Assembly (NCBI GenBank): GCA_027026295.1
Contig: JALVOR010000102.1
Coordinates: 1 to 6,840 of the forward strand
Source of the DNA: Anaerolineales bacterium
GTDB lineage: Bacteria > Chloroflexota > Anaerolineae > Anaerolineales > DRMV01
Reading direction: 5' to 3'
Length of the DNA stretch: 6,840 bases
The notes beneath the pieces were generated by a model, which was given only the letters and a program-made list of their open reading frames with translations, had not been told where the DNA came from and did no database searches. The position numbers and the translations under genes are program-made. Numbering within the stretch: the first letter of the stretch is position 1; the number at the start of each line of letters is the position of its first letter. Below, piece by piece: positions 1 to 6,484 of the stretch.

Positions 1-172
1 GCGCTTCCGCCCGCTTCAGGTTGGAAGTCAGCGCGCACACCACCACCGTGCGGATGCGGCTTTGGTTGAAGATATCGTTCTGCACCACCACGCAGGGATG
101 CCGATAGCCCGGCTCCGAGCCGCTCGGTTCGCCGAGGTCAACCCAATACACATCGCCCTGCCGGATTACCAT
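1..172 (-). CDS. mazF: MazF/PemK-family mRNA interferase toxin (3' end beyond window)
   Basis: This is the N-terminal 57 residues of a probable sequence-specific endoribonuclease toxin that would act on cytoplasmic mRNA when its antitoxin is lost. The frame opens MVIRQGDVYWVDLG, the usual MazF first strand, followed by GSEPGYRHP and VVVQND, then CALTSN. By analogy with MazF proteins, Arg24 (in GYRHP) and Thr49 (in LTS) fall where the catalytic Arg and Thr lie; this assignment comes from the motif and is not tested. The ATG at 172-170 sits inside the end of the antitoxin gene (shared ATGGTAA), so translation is probably coupled to it. The family is usually about 110-120 residues, so roughly half is missing to the left of the window. 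Whether the full gene is intact cannot be judged. Confidence 0.88.
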   Translation of the reverse strand, partial: MVIRQGDVYWVDLGEPSGSEPGYRHPCVVVQNDIFNQSRIRTVVVCALTSNLKRAEA

Positions 173-414
173 TCGTCGGCAACCTCTCGCTGAACACACC
201 GCATGGCGTGCAACAGCGCCCGCTCTTCGTCGGTGGGTTCATCGGCGTAAGCGCGGTTCAACGCCTCCAGCAGTTGGCGGTTTCGCCGCCGCACAATGAA
301 GTCTTCCAACGCCATGGCAAACACCTGACTGCGGGAAACCCCCAATTCCTTCGCCAGTTGTTCCGCCTCGGCGAACAAATCTTCCCGAATGGAAATCGCC
401 GTTTTGACCGTCAC
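166..414 (-). CDS. Ribbon-helix-helix antitoxin of a MazEF-like pair
   Basis: This 82-residue protein probably neutralises the MazF-like toxin encoded just downstream and represses their common promoter. Residues 2-42 look like a ribbon-helix-helix DNA-binding fold: a short strand (VKTAISI), a helix (EDLFAEAEQLAKEL), the turn GVSRSQV, and a second helix (FAMALEDFIVRRR). The acidic, charged C-terminal half (about residues 45-82) is the expected toxin-binding tail. The Bacillus-type MazE partner is also of this fold, unlike the E. coli AbrB-type MazE. The start is GTG at 414-412. No other in-frame start lies between it and the upstream stop at 438-436, and AGAGGTGAG precedes it as a ribosome-binding site. 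Its last seven bases overlap the toxin start. Confidence 0.85.
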   Translation of the reverse strand: MTVKTAISIREDLFAEAEQLAKELGVSRSQVFAMALEDFIVRRRNRQLLEALNRAYADEPTDEERALLHAMRCVQREVADEW

Positions 415-433
415 CTTCTCACCTCTCGCAAGC

Positions 434-454
434 GGTTATACCAACAGTATAACC
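434..454. promoter_or_regulatory. Palindromic operator of the toxin-antitoxin operon
   Basis: GGTTATAC at 434-441 and GTATAACC at 447-454 form a perfect 8-bp inverted repeat around a 5-base centre (CAACA). It lies 20 bases upstream of the antitoxin GTG. Ribbon-helix-helix antitoxins typically bind such paired half-sites as dimers to repress their own operon. The palindrome is seen directly; the operator role is inferred from position and family. Confidence 0.6.
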
Positions 455-465
455 CGCTTTGACAA
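435..465 (-). promoter_or_regulatory. Candidate toxin-antitoxin promoter
   Basis: Read leftward, TTGTCA (complement of 460-465) could serve as -35 and TATAAC (complement of 435-440) as -10, but the 19-base spacer is longer than the 17 usually preferred. The -10 box is inside the palindrome, so a bound antitoxin would block it. The same stretch also reads TTGACA at 459-464 on the plus strand, but no good -10 box follows at the right distance. Confidence 0.4.
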
Positions 466-473
466 TGAACGCA

Positions 474-515
474 AATCGCTAACCCTAAATCGCTAATCGC
501 AACTCGCCACTCCTA
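474..515. repeat. Degenerate heptamer repeat (AATCGCT-like)
   Basis: Six consecutive 7-base units can be laid out from 474: AATCGCT, AACCCTA, AATCGCT, AATCGCA, ACTCGCC, ACTCCTA. AAATCGCTAA occurs twice exactly (473-482 and 487-496), 14 bases apart. The tract grades into the period-4 repeat to its right. A similar heptamer tract lies at 6764-6784. Function unknown. Confidence 0.6.
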
Positions 516-576
516 ACCTCCTAACCTCCTATCCACCTATCTACCTATCTATCTATCTATCCACCTATCCTCCTAC
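513..576. repeat. Period-4/period-8 microsatellite (CTAT/CTAC/CCAC units)
   Basis: Sixteen 4-base units keep one register, each beginning with C: CTAACCTC twice (513-528), then CTAT, CCAC, CTAT, CTAC, four CTAT in a row (545-560), CCAC, CTAT, CCTC, CTAC. It ends 12 bases before the ATG at 589 and belongs to an 84-base stretch (507-590) with no G on the plus strand. Such tracts can change length by slippage. The period is not a multiple of three, but no start codon lies in it, so a change would alter the leader and not the protein. Confidence 0.8.
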
Positions 577-588
577 CACTTCCCCACC

Positions 589-2463
589 ATGCCCACTCCC
601 CGCGAACGCCTCTTCCAACTACTTGAAAACGCCGACAAGCCCATTTTGCTTGACGGCGCGATGGGCACGATTCTGCACGAGCACGGCATCGGCTTTGATG
701 CGTGCTTCGACGCCCTCAACCTGACCAATCCTGCGCTGATTGCCGACATCCACCGCCGCTACATCGACGCCGGCGCGCAAATCATCCTCACCAACACCTT
801 CGGTGCGAACCGCTACCGCCTGGCCGAGCACGGGCTGGAAGACAAAGTCGCCGAAATCAACCGCGCCGGCGTGGAACTCGCCCGTCGGGTGGTGCTGGCC
901 TCGTTCAAGGATGTGCTGGTGGCCGGCGATGTCGGCCCCCTGGGTGTGCGCCTCGCGCCTTTTGGCCGCGTCCAGCCCGAAGAAGCCCGCGCCGCCTTCC
1001 GCGAGCAAATCGCCGCGCTTGCCGAAGCGGGCGCCGACCTCATCGTGATTGAGACCATGAGCGACCTCTACGAAGTGCGGGAAGCCGTAGCCGCGGCCCG
1101 TGAAGTCGCCCCCGACCTGCCCGTGGTGGCTTCCCTCACGTTCACGCGCGACGACGTCACCCTCTTAGGCGACCCGCCCGAAAAGGTGGCCGAGGCGCTG
1201 CTTTCCTACGGCGTGGATGTGTTGGGCGCAAACTGCTCCGGCGGGCCTGCCCAGTTGCTCCGCATTCTGCGGCGGATGCGCAAGGTTGCCCCCGACGCCC
1301 GATTCTGGATTAAGCCCAACGCCGGCTGGCCTGAGCGCCTGCCCGATGGGCGCATTGCCTACCCCGCGGGGGCGGAATATTTCGGCGAATACGCCCGCTT
1401 CTTTGCCGAAGGCGGCGCTTCGTTAGTGGGCGGCTGCTGCGGCACCCGCCCGGAACACATTGCCGCCATGCACCAGAACCTCGCTGAGTTGCCGCCCGTG
1501 CTCTCCTTGGAATGGGGCCTCGCCCAGCCCCAGGAGGAAGCCGCGCCCGAAGCCGTGGCAGAATCGCCCAGCCAGTTGGCGCAGAAACTGGGCGCGGGCG
1601 AATTCGTGGTCGCGGTGGAAGTGCACCCGCCGCGCGGCTTTTCGGCGCACAAAGTGCTCGCCGCCGCCCGCCTGCTGGCCGACATGGGCGCGGACGTGCT
1701 GGATGTGGCCGACAGCCCGATGGCGCGGATGCGGATGAGCCCGTGGGCGGTCTGCCACCTCATCCAGCAGGAAGTGGGCATCGAAACTACCCTGCACTTC
1801 CCCACCCGCGGGCGCAACCTCTTGCGGGTGCAGGGCGATTTGCTCGCCGCGCACGCCCTGGGCAGCCGCAACGTCTTCGTGGTGATGGGCGACCCAACGT
1901 CCATCGGCGATTACCCCGAAGCGATGGACAACTACGACCTGGTGCCCTCCGGCCTGATCAAACTCATCAAGCAGAAGTTCAACGCCGGGGTTGACCACGC
2001 GGGCAGCACCATCGGCCAGCCGACTTCCTTCTTCGTGGGCTGCGCGCTCAACCTCAACCCCAAAAACCCGGCCCGGGAGATGAAGGTGTTGCGTCGCAAA
2101 ATCCGCGCCGGTGCGGATTTCGCCCTCACCCAGCCGGTGTTCGACCCCGAAAAAGCCCGCCGCTTTCTGGAAGATTACGAGCGCGAGTTTGGGAAACTGA
2201 AAATCCCTGTGCTGGTGGGGGTGATGCCCCTTTACAGCCGCCGCCACGCTGCCTTCCTGCACAACGAAGTGCCGGGCATCGAAATTCCGCCGGAGGTGAT
2301 GCGGCGCATGGAGCAGGCGGGCGACCGCGCGCCGCAGGAAGGCGTACGCATTGCCCAGGAACTGGTGGAAGCCATCCGCCCGTGGGCGCAGGGCATTTAT
2401 GTCATGCCCCAGTTTCGGCGCTACGAACTGGCGGCGGAGATTGTGGAAGCCGCCAAGAAGTAA
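589..2463 (+). CDS. yitJ: Bifunctional homocysteine S-methyltransferase / methylenetetrahydrofolate reductase (YitJ type)
   Basis: This 624-residue cytoplasmic fusion links one-carbon folate metabolism to methionine synthesis. Residues about 15-300 are the zinc-dependent homocysteine methyltransferase barrel: LLDGAMGT near the N-terminus, then Cys216 (GANCSGG) and Cys283-Cys284 (GGCCGTRPEH), the three expected zinc ligands. An Ala/Glu/Pro-rich linker (about 315-332) joins it to a flavin-dependent reductase barrel (about 338-620). By comparison with E. coli MetF, Glu344 (VEVHPP), Asp435 (VMGDPTSIGDYP) and Gln515 (LTQPVFD) match the active-site residues. No cobalamin-binding module follows, so the methyl donor to homocysteine is unclear from sequence. 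The start is forced: no ATG, GTG or TTG exists between the in-frame stop at 514-516 and 589. The leader lacks any Shine-Dalgarno sequence because it has no G; translation may be leaderless or depend on an unstructured leader. I see no SAM or cobalamin riboswitch upstream. A terminator hairpin follows 30 bases after the stop. Confidence 0.93.
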   Translation: MPTPRERLFQLLENADKPILLDGAMGTILHEHGIGFDACFDALNLTNPALIADIHRRYIDAGAQIILTNTFGANRYRLAEHGLEDKVAEINRAGVELARRVVLASFKDVLVAGDVGPLGVRLAPFGRVQPEEARAAFREQIAALAEAGADLIVIETMSDLYEVREAVAAAREVAPDLPVVASLTFTRDDVTLLGDPPEKVAEALLSYGVDVLGANCSGGPAQLLRILRRMRKVAPDARFWIKPNAGWPERLPDGRIAYPAGAEYFGEYARFFAEGGASLVGGCCGTRPEHIAAMHQNLAELPPVLSLEWGLAQPQEEAAPEAVAESPSQLAQKLGAGEFVVAVEVHPPRGFSAHKVLAAARLLADMGADVLDVADSPMARMRMSPWAVCHLIQQEVGIETTLHFPTRGRNLLRVQGDLLAAHALGSRNVFVVMGDPTSIGDYPEAMDNYDLVPSGLIKLIKQKFNAGVDHAGSTIGQPTSFFVGCALNLNPKNPAREMKVLRRKIRAGADFALTQPVFDPEKARRFLEDYEREFGKLKIPVLVGVMPLYSRRHAAFLHNEVPGIEIPPEVMRRMEQAGDRAPQEGVRIAQELVEAIRPWAQGIYVMPQFRRYELAAEIVEAAKK

Positions 2464-2493
2464 GCGCCACTGCGGCCTTGCCAGGCAACAAAA

Positions 2494-2515
2494 AACCCCG
2501 CCGTTGGGCGGGGTT
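2494..2515. terminator. Bidirectional intrinsic terminator
   Basis: AACCCCGCC (2494-2502) pairs perfectly with GGCGGGGTT (2507-2515) over a 4-base loop, GTTG. Rightward it is followed by CGTTTTT. Leftward the stem continues into a run of T (complement of the A-run at 2490-2495). It lies between the stops of two convergent genes (2463 and 2537) and is well placed to end both. Confidence 0.85.
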
Positions 2516-2536
2516 CGTTTTTCAGGGGCAAGGCGA

Positions 2537-3229
2537 TCAGCCATTCCAGTCCGCGGGAGCAGCGGGGGGTGCGTCAACAGGCATGGCACCACCGGTGGCA
2601 ACGGCATAAGCCTGACCGTAAAGATGACCCTGGATAGCAGAAGCATAAGGGAGCGTAAAGATAACGCCCACGCAGACAACCGCGCCCAAACCACCAACCA
2701 GTCCAGCCACCAAAGTGCCGAGTACCACAATGAGGTAAGCACCCACGTTTTCCTGCACCATGCGGAAGACCTCACCAAAGGCCAAGCCGGCGCCAATATT
2801 GTCGTCGTTCATCGTGAAGCGCATCAGCGCCGCGGGGAGCACAAAGGCCAGGAAGATGTCATAAACGAACACCACACACCCGACCAGCAAGTTGACCATA
2901 CTTACCATCGTGGACATATCGCCCTGGCCGTTACTGCTGGTCAACATGGTAAGGGTCACGGGGCAAAGTTCAAGGATGATAACGGGCAAGGAATACACAA
3001 GCCCTACCACAAAGGCTTTAAGGCCACGGACAAGATAAGCCCCAAAATCGTTCCAATCGGGCAACACTGCCGGTTCTCCGGCGGCGACGCGGCGGCCAAT
3101 TTCCAGCATCCAGCCTGCCACTACCAGCCAGCCAATGATGGGGATCAACAAGATGATACCCCCGATGAGCAGTTTGGTTATCCACCCATCGTCTTCGAAA
3201 ACAAAAGTAAATGCTTTGCCGAAATCCAT
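2537..3229 (-). CDS. DUF4013 family integral membrane protein
   Basis: This protein of 230 residues matches the DUF4013 pattern: MDFGKAFTFVFEDDGW at the N-terminus, a first hydrophobic segment with IPIIGW, then GEPAVLPDWNDFGAYLVRGLKA. Function is unknown in the family. Hydrophobic segments lie at about residues 18-41, 69-90, 107-135 and 162-190; the last two are long enough to fold as two helices each, so four to six membrane passes are plausible. There is no cleavable signal peptide. The C-terminal tail is short and Pro/Ala-rich (PVDAPPAAPADWNG). The ATG at 3229 was chosen because AGGAGG (complement of 3235-3240) sits 5 bases upstream and the family begins with this MDxGKAF motif; the frame stays open to an ATG at 3283 but that would move the ribosome site inside the gene. 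It appears to be transcribed alone. Confidence 0.8.
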   Translation of the reverse strand: MDFGKAFTFVFEDDGWITKLLIGGIILLIPIIGWLVVAGWMLEIGRRVAAGEPAVLPDWNDFGAYLVRGLKAFVVGLVYSLPVIILELCPVTLTMLTSSNGQGDMSTMVSMVNLLVGCVVFVYDIFLAFVLPAALMRFTMNDDNIGAGLAFGEVFRMVQENVGAYLIVVLGTLVAGLVGGLGAVVCVGVIFTLPYASAIQGHLYGQAYAVATGGAMPVDAPPAAPADWNG

Positions 3230-3300
3230 ACTTTCCTCCTTTGAGAAGTCAAGCCAGGTAGAACGAGAAGATGATTGTGGCATAAAAGCGCCTATCTTTC

Positions 3301-3306
3301 ATTATA
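3301..3306 (-). promoter_or_regulatory. -10 box for the DUF4013 gene
   Basis: The complement of 3301-3306 is a perfect TATAAT, 71 bases upstream of the ATG at 3229. No good -35 hexamer is found 16-18 bases further upstream (CCTCGC is there), and there is no TGn extension, so this is a candidate from the -10 element alone. Confidence 0.4.
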
Positions 3307-3351
3307 CCTGAGGATGCAACAAAGCGAGGTGACAAACTGTCCCAAACCTGC

Positions 3352-3389
3352 GCAAAATACCGTTTTGCAGGAAAACCCCGCCGTTTTCC
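3352..3389. repeat. Two adjacent small inverted repeats
   Basis: GCAAAA (3352-3357) pairs with TTTTGC (3363-3368) over 5 bases. Directly after, GGAAAAC (3370-3376) pairs with GTTTTCC (3383-3389) over CCCGCC. The second contains a 14-base string, AAAACCCCGCCGTT, that is also the left arm of the terminator at 2494-2515. They lie downstream of dinG and could weakly end its transcript, but no long T-run follows on the minus strand, so I do not call a terminator. Confidence 0.5.
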
Positions 3390-3410
3390 GCAGAAGAAAG
3401 GTTCTTGTAA

Positions 3411-3570
3411 CTGTTCAGCCTCAAGAAAACAGGCCACGGATGACACGGACAAGAGTTAACGCAGAGGAGCAAAGCAAATTTCTGTGTTCTCTGGGTTTTC
3501 TGTGCTTTCTGGGGTTGCAATCGGCGCTAATCTGCGGAATCTGTAGTTTTTCCTTGCTGAGGCTGAATAG
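3411..3570. repeat. Composite intergenic repeat, copy 1, with inverted ends
   Basis: The element is bounded by TTCAGCCTCA (3414-3423) and its exact complement TGAGGCTGAA (3558-3567). Inside, in order: CACGGA at 3435 and 3444; TAACGCAGAGGAGCAAAG at 3457-3474; and TCTGNG units at 3481, 3490, 3499 and 3508, each exactly 9 bases apart. The same module order recurs at 6485-6697. No reading frame here looks coding. The element occupies most of the 352-base spacer between dinG and the DUF4013 gene. Confidence 0.6.
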
Positions 3571-3581
3571 AGACGGTTTCC

Positions 3582-6398
3582 TTATCGCGGCGGCACGAAA
3601 TTGTCGGCATCGAGGGGGGAAGCCAGCCAGCGGGCGGCCACAGCAGGAAGGCGGTGCATCGGCCCCTGATGGCGGGTGCACGGGGGTAGGGAATCGAGGA
3701 AAAACTGCCCATAGCGGCGGCTCAGTAAGCGACGGTCGAACACAGCCACAATGCCGCGGTCGGTGCGGGTGCGAATCAGGCGGCCAAAGCCCTGCCGAAA
3801 AGCCAGGGCGGCTTCGGGCAACTGATATTCGTTGAAGGGATCTTCGAAAGTTTCGGAACGCGCTGCCACCAGCGGGTCGGAAGGCACGGCGAAAGGCAGC
3901 CGCACGATGACCAGCGCCGAGAGGTCGTCGCCGGGGATGTCCACGCCCTCCCAAAACGAGCGGGTGCCCAGCAGCACCGCCCCCCCGCTGGCGCGGAATT
4001 CGTCGAGCAGGGTCTGCGGGGCTGCGCCGCCGCCCTGTTCGTACACCACCAGATTGGCTTCCAGCAGCGGGGCGCGGATGGCGTCAGCGGTGCGTTTCAG
4101 TTGGGCGTAGGAAGTGAACAGCACCAGCATCCGCCCGCGGGTGGCGCGTGCCAGGGCAATCAAGCCCTCTTCCACCGCGCGCTGATAGCCGGGGCGGTTG
4201 GGCTCGGGGATGTCGTTGACCACATACAGCAGCGCGGCGCGGCGGTAATCGAAGGGCGAACCCAAAATCAGTTCATCGGCCTCTTCTGCACCCAGCCGGC
4301 GGCGAATGTAGCCCGTGTCGCCCGCCGTGGTGAGGGTGGCCGAGGTGAGAATGACGGCTTCCTTCTTGAACCAGATGTTTTCCTGCATTTGGGCGCTCAC
4401 CTCCAGCGGGGCGGCGTGCAGGGAAATCGCCCGCTGGCGGGGCTTGATTTGCACCCAATAGACCATGCTGCTTTCGGGGTCGGCAATCAGGTTGTGCATG
4501 TGCACCAATGCCTCTGCCAAATGCATCCGCACGCCATCCATTTCGCCCAGCACTTCCTCGGTTTTTTCCTCCAGGGGCGTCAGATTCTGCCCAACCCACT
4601 GGCGCAGTTGTTTCATCCAGTCCAGCAAGTGCGTCCAGGAAGCCGCCGCATCTTCCCACGCGAAGACCACGGCCTCCCAGTTGGGTGCGCCGCGCATCGC
4701 GGGCGTGAGGCGCACCTGCTGGGGATACTGGGAAAGCGGCTGCCCGTCACGCTGGTTTTCCATGAAATCGCCCAGCGCAGCAAACACCCCCTTGATGGTT
4801 TCCTGCGCCACCAAAGCGGCGTTCACGGTCTCGGAAACCATCCCCGCCACAGTGTCGCGGGCAGGCGTCTGGCGGGTGGCTTTGAGCAGCCTGCCCAGCA
4901 GGCCGGTTTTCTCGCTGCCTAAGGCGTCGAACATCCGCTCCAGGTCGCGGTAGCCAATGACAAAACTCATCGCCTGGGTGATGGCGCCTTCCAGGTGATG
5001 CGCTTCGTCCACGATGAGGTAATTGTAATCGGGCAGCACGTTGTTACCCGCGGCCACATCGCTCAGCAGCAGGGCGTGGTTGACCACCAGAATGTGCGCC
5101 TGCTCGGCAGCCCGTTTGGCACGGCGGAAGGGGCATCCCCCGCCGCTGACTTGCAGGCAGTGCTCTTCGGTGCACATGGGCGCATCGGCGGAAATGCGCT
5201 GCCAGACGGCGTTTTCGGCGGGGCCGTTGAGGTTGATTTCAGCGCGGTCGCCCGTACCATCCTGCGCCAGCCACACCAGCACCTTGCCCAGCACGCGCAC
5301 CTCTTCAGCGCGGCGCACGCCATCTTCCAGCAGCCGCGCCAGCCGGTGGGGGCAAAGGTAATTGCTCCGCCCCTTGAGCACGGCGGCGCGCAGCGGCTGC
5401 TGCAACACCTGCTGCACCGCGGGGATGTCCTTTTGCAGCAGTTGCTCTTGCAGGTTCTTGGTGTTGGTGGAAACCACCACGCGGGTGTTGTTCTGCAGGG
5501 CATACAGCGCCGCGGGAAGCAAATAGGCAATGGACTTGCCCGTACCGGTACCGGCTTCCACAATGAGGTGACGGGGCACGGAAAGCGCCTTGGCCACCGC
5601 CCGCGCCATGTGCACCTGCTGCTCGCGGTGCTCGAACTGCGGCAGGGTGTGGTCGAAAGCGCCGCCGGGTTCCAGGAAAGCGGCAACGGCGTCGGCGTCG
5701 AGGGGCGCGCCGCCCTCGGCTTCGGGGTAAGCGTAGACCGAGGGCAAAGGCGGTAGTTGTGGTTTCAGGGTCAGCCCTTGGGTGCCGGGGCGTTCCCCCT
5801 GCCGTTGTCGCGCTTCCAGCGCGTGCTGGAACGGCCATGTGCCGCTCCAGTTGGCTTGATTGCCCAGCGAAGTGATCTTGGCAACCACGTTCAGCGGCAG
5901 GTCTTCAATGCGTTCCGCGAGGCGCAGGTAAAGGTGGTGGTTGACGCGGGCATCGGCAAGGGCGCGGTGGGTGGCGGCAAAGGGGATGTTGAGCATCCGC
6001 CCCAGCGCTCCCAGCCCGTAGCGGCTGGCAGTGGGCAGCAGCACGGAAGCCATTTCGTAGGTATCGACGACTTCGTGGGTGTCGGTAAGGGGCAAGCCCG
6101 CCGCCGCGAGGAAGCGCAGGTCGAAGCCGATATTGTGCCCGACGATGATGGCATCGTCGATGAAATCGGCCAGATCATCGAGCACGGCCTCGATGGGCGG
6201 CGCCGATTGCACCATCGCGTCGCTGATACCCGTGAGACGGGTGATGAAGCCAGAAATGTGCTGGCGAGGCCGCACCAAAGTTTCGAACTCGCCTTGCACG
6301 CGCCGCGTGGTGAACTTCACCGCGCCGATGTCGATGATTTCGTCGGTTTGGGGGTCAAGGCCGGTGGTTTCCAGGTCAAGGGCAACGAAGGTGGTCAT
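3582..6398 (-). CDS. dinG: DinG-family ATP-dependent helicase with N-terminal DEDDh exonuclease
   Basis: This 938-residue protein is likely a DNA repair or replication-restart enzyme that unwinds and trims DNA. Residues 1-165 are a DnaQ-like 3'-5' exonuclease: Asp8 and Glu10 (ALDLETTG), Asp93 (GHNIGFD), His144 and Asp149 (HRALAD), a full DEDDh set. After a Pro/Gly-rich linker (about 180-245) comes an XPD/DinG-type superfamily 2 helicase: Walker A GTGTGKS with Lys288, DEAH at 464-467, SAT (motif III), SFWEGVD ending at Asp820, and QGFGRLIR at 869-876. Four cysteines (349, 409, 414, 422) lie between Walker A and DEAH with spacing like the iron-sulfur cluster of E. coli DinG. All motifs are present, so it should be active. 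I chose ATG at 6398; a GTG at 6404 would add two residues but sits too close to the weak AGAAAG site. Transcription is probably from the -10 box at 6443. Confidence 0.93.
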   Translation of the reverse strand: MTTFVALDLETTGLDPQTDEIIDIGAVKFTTRRVQGEFETLVRPRQHISGFITRLTGISDAMVQSAPPIEAVLDDLADFIDDAIIVGHNIGFDLRFLAAAGLPLTDTHEVVDTYEMASVLLPTASRYGLGALGRMLNIPFAATHRALADARVNHHLYLRLAERIEDLPLNVVAKITSLGNQANWSGTWPFQHALEARQRQGERPGTQGLTLKPQLPPLPSVYAYPEAEGGAPLDADAVAAFLEPGGAFDHTLPQFEHREQQVHMARAVAKALSVPRHLIVEAGTGTGKSIAYLLPAALYALQNNTRVVVSTNTKNLQEQLLQKDIPAVQQVLQQPLRAAVLKGRSNYLCPHRLARLLEDGVRRAEEVRVLGKVLVWLAQDGTGDRAEINLNGPAENAVWQRISADAPMCTEEHCLQVSGGGCPFRRAKRAAEQAHILVVNHALLLSDVAAGNNVLPDYNYLIVDEAHHLEGAITQAMSFVIGYRDLERMFDALGSEKTGLLGRLLKATRQTPARDTVAGMVSETVNAALVAQETIKGVFAALGDFMENQRDGQPLSQYPQQVRLTPAMRGAPNWEAVVFAWEDAAASWTHLLDWMKQLRQWVGQNLTPLEEKTEEVLGEMDGVRMHLAEALVHMHNLIADPESSMVYWVQIKPRQRAISLHAAPLEVSAQMQENIWFKKEAVILTSATLTTAGDTGYIRRRLGAEEADELILGSPFDYRRAALLYVVNDIPEPNRPGYQRAVEEGLIALARATRGRMLVLFTSYAQLKRTADAIRAPLLEANLVVYEQGGGAAPQTLLDEFRASGGAVLLGTRSFWEGVDIPGDDLSALVIVRLPFAVPSDPLVAARSETFEDPFNEYQLPEAALAFRQGFGRLIRTRTDRGIVAVFDRRLLSRRYGQFFLDSLPPCTRHQGPMHRLPAVAARWLASPLDADNFVPPR

Positions 6399-6442
6399 AA
6401 GCACTGCTTTCTGTGGAAAATTTCTCGGTCAGGTGTTCGCAA

Positions 6443-6448
6443 ATTATA
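6443..6448 (-). promoter_or_regulatory. -10 box for dinG
   Basis: The complement reads TATAAT, 44 bases upstream of the dinG ATG. The best -35-like strings (TTGAAC, TTGCGA) are at poor spacing (14 and 20 bases), so the call rests on the -10 hexamer and its position. No clear LexA-type operator was seen next to it. Confidence 0.45.
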
Positions 6449-6484
6449 ACGCGAAAGTAACCGTTCAATCGCAAGGGAATAAAT

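Noticed and set aside
459..490. TTGACA on the plus strand as a promoter for the methionine/folate gene
   Set aside because: The hexamer is perfect, but nothing like a -10 box lies 16-18 bases downstream; the nearest (TAAAT) is over 20 bases away.
1423..2796. A 457-codon open frame on the minus strand opposite the methionine/folate fusion gene
   Set aside because: It overlaps a gene with clear catalytic motifs, its product has no recognisable domain and is rich in His, Arg and Ala, and it crosses the terminator. It is a by-product of high-GC codon use.
2351..3244. A 297-codon plus-strand open frame spanning the terminator and the DUF4013 gene
   Set aside because: It runs from inside one gene through a strong terminator and antisense to a membrane protein with a good ribosome site. 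Its product is a His/Gln/Asp-rich string without a domain.
3421..3954. A minus-strand open frame overlapping the dinG 3' end and the repeat spacer
   Set aside because: It lies in another frame of dinG and then translates the repeat modules; Pro/Arg-rich with no family resemblance.
6411..6420. DnaA-box-like TTTTCCACA on the minus strand
   Set aside because: One mismatch to TTATCCACA and only a single copy, inside the dinG leader. No cluster of boxes or AT-rich unwinding region nearby, so no origin is claimed.
4101..6449. Three long plus-strand open frames in one reading frame opposite dinG
   Set aside because: They share one frame relative to dinG, show no family motifs, and have skewed composition expected of the complement of GC-rich codons. 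The minus-strand product has every helicase and exonuclease motif.
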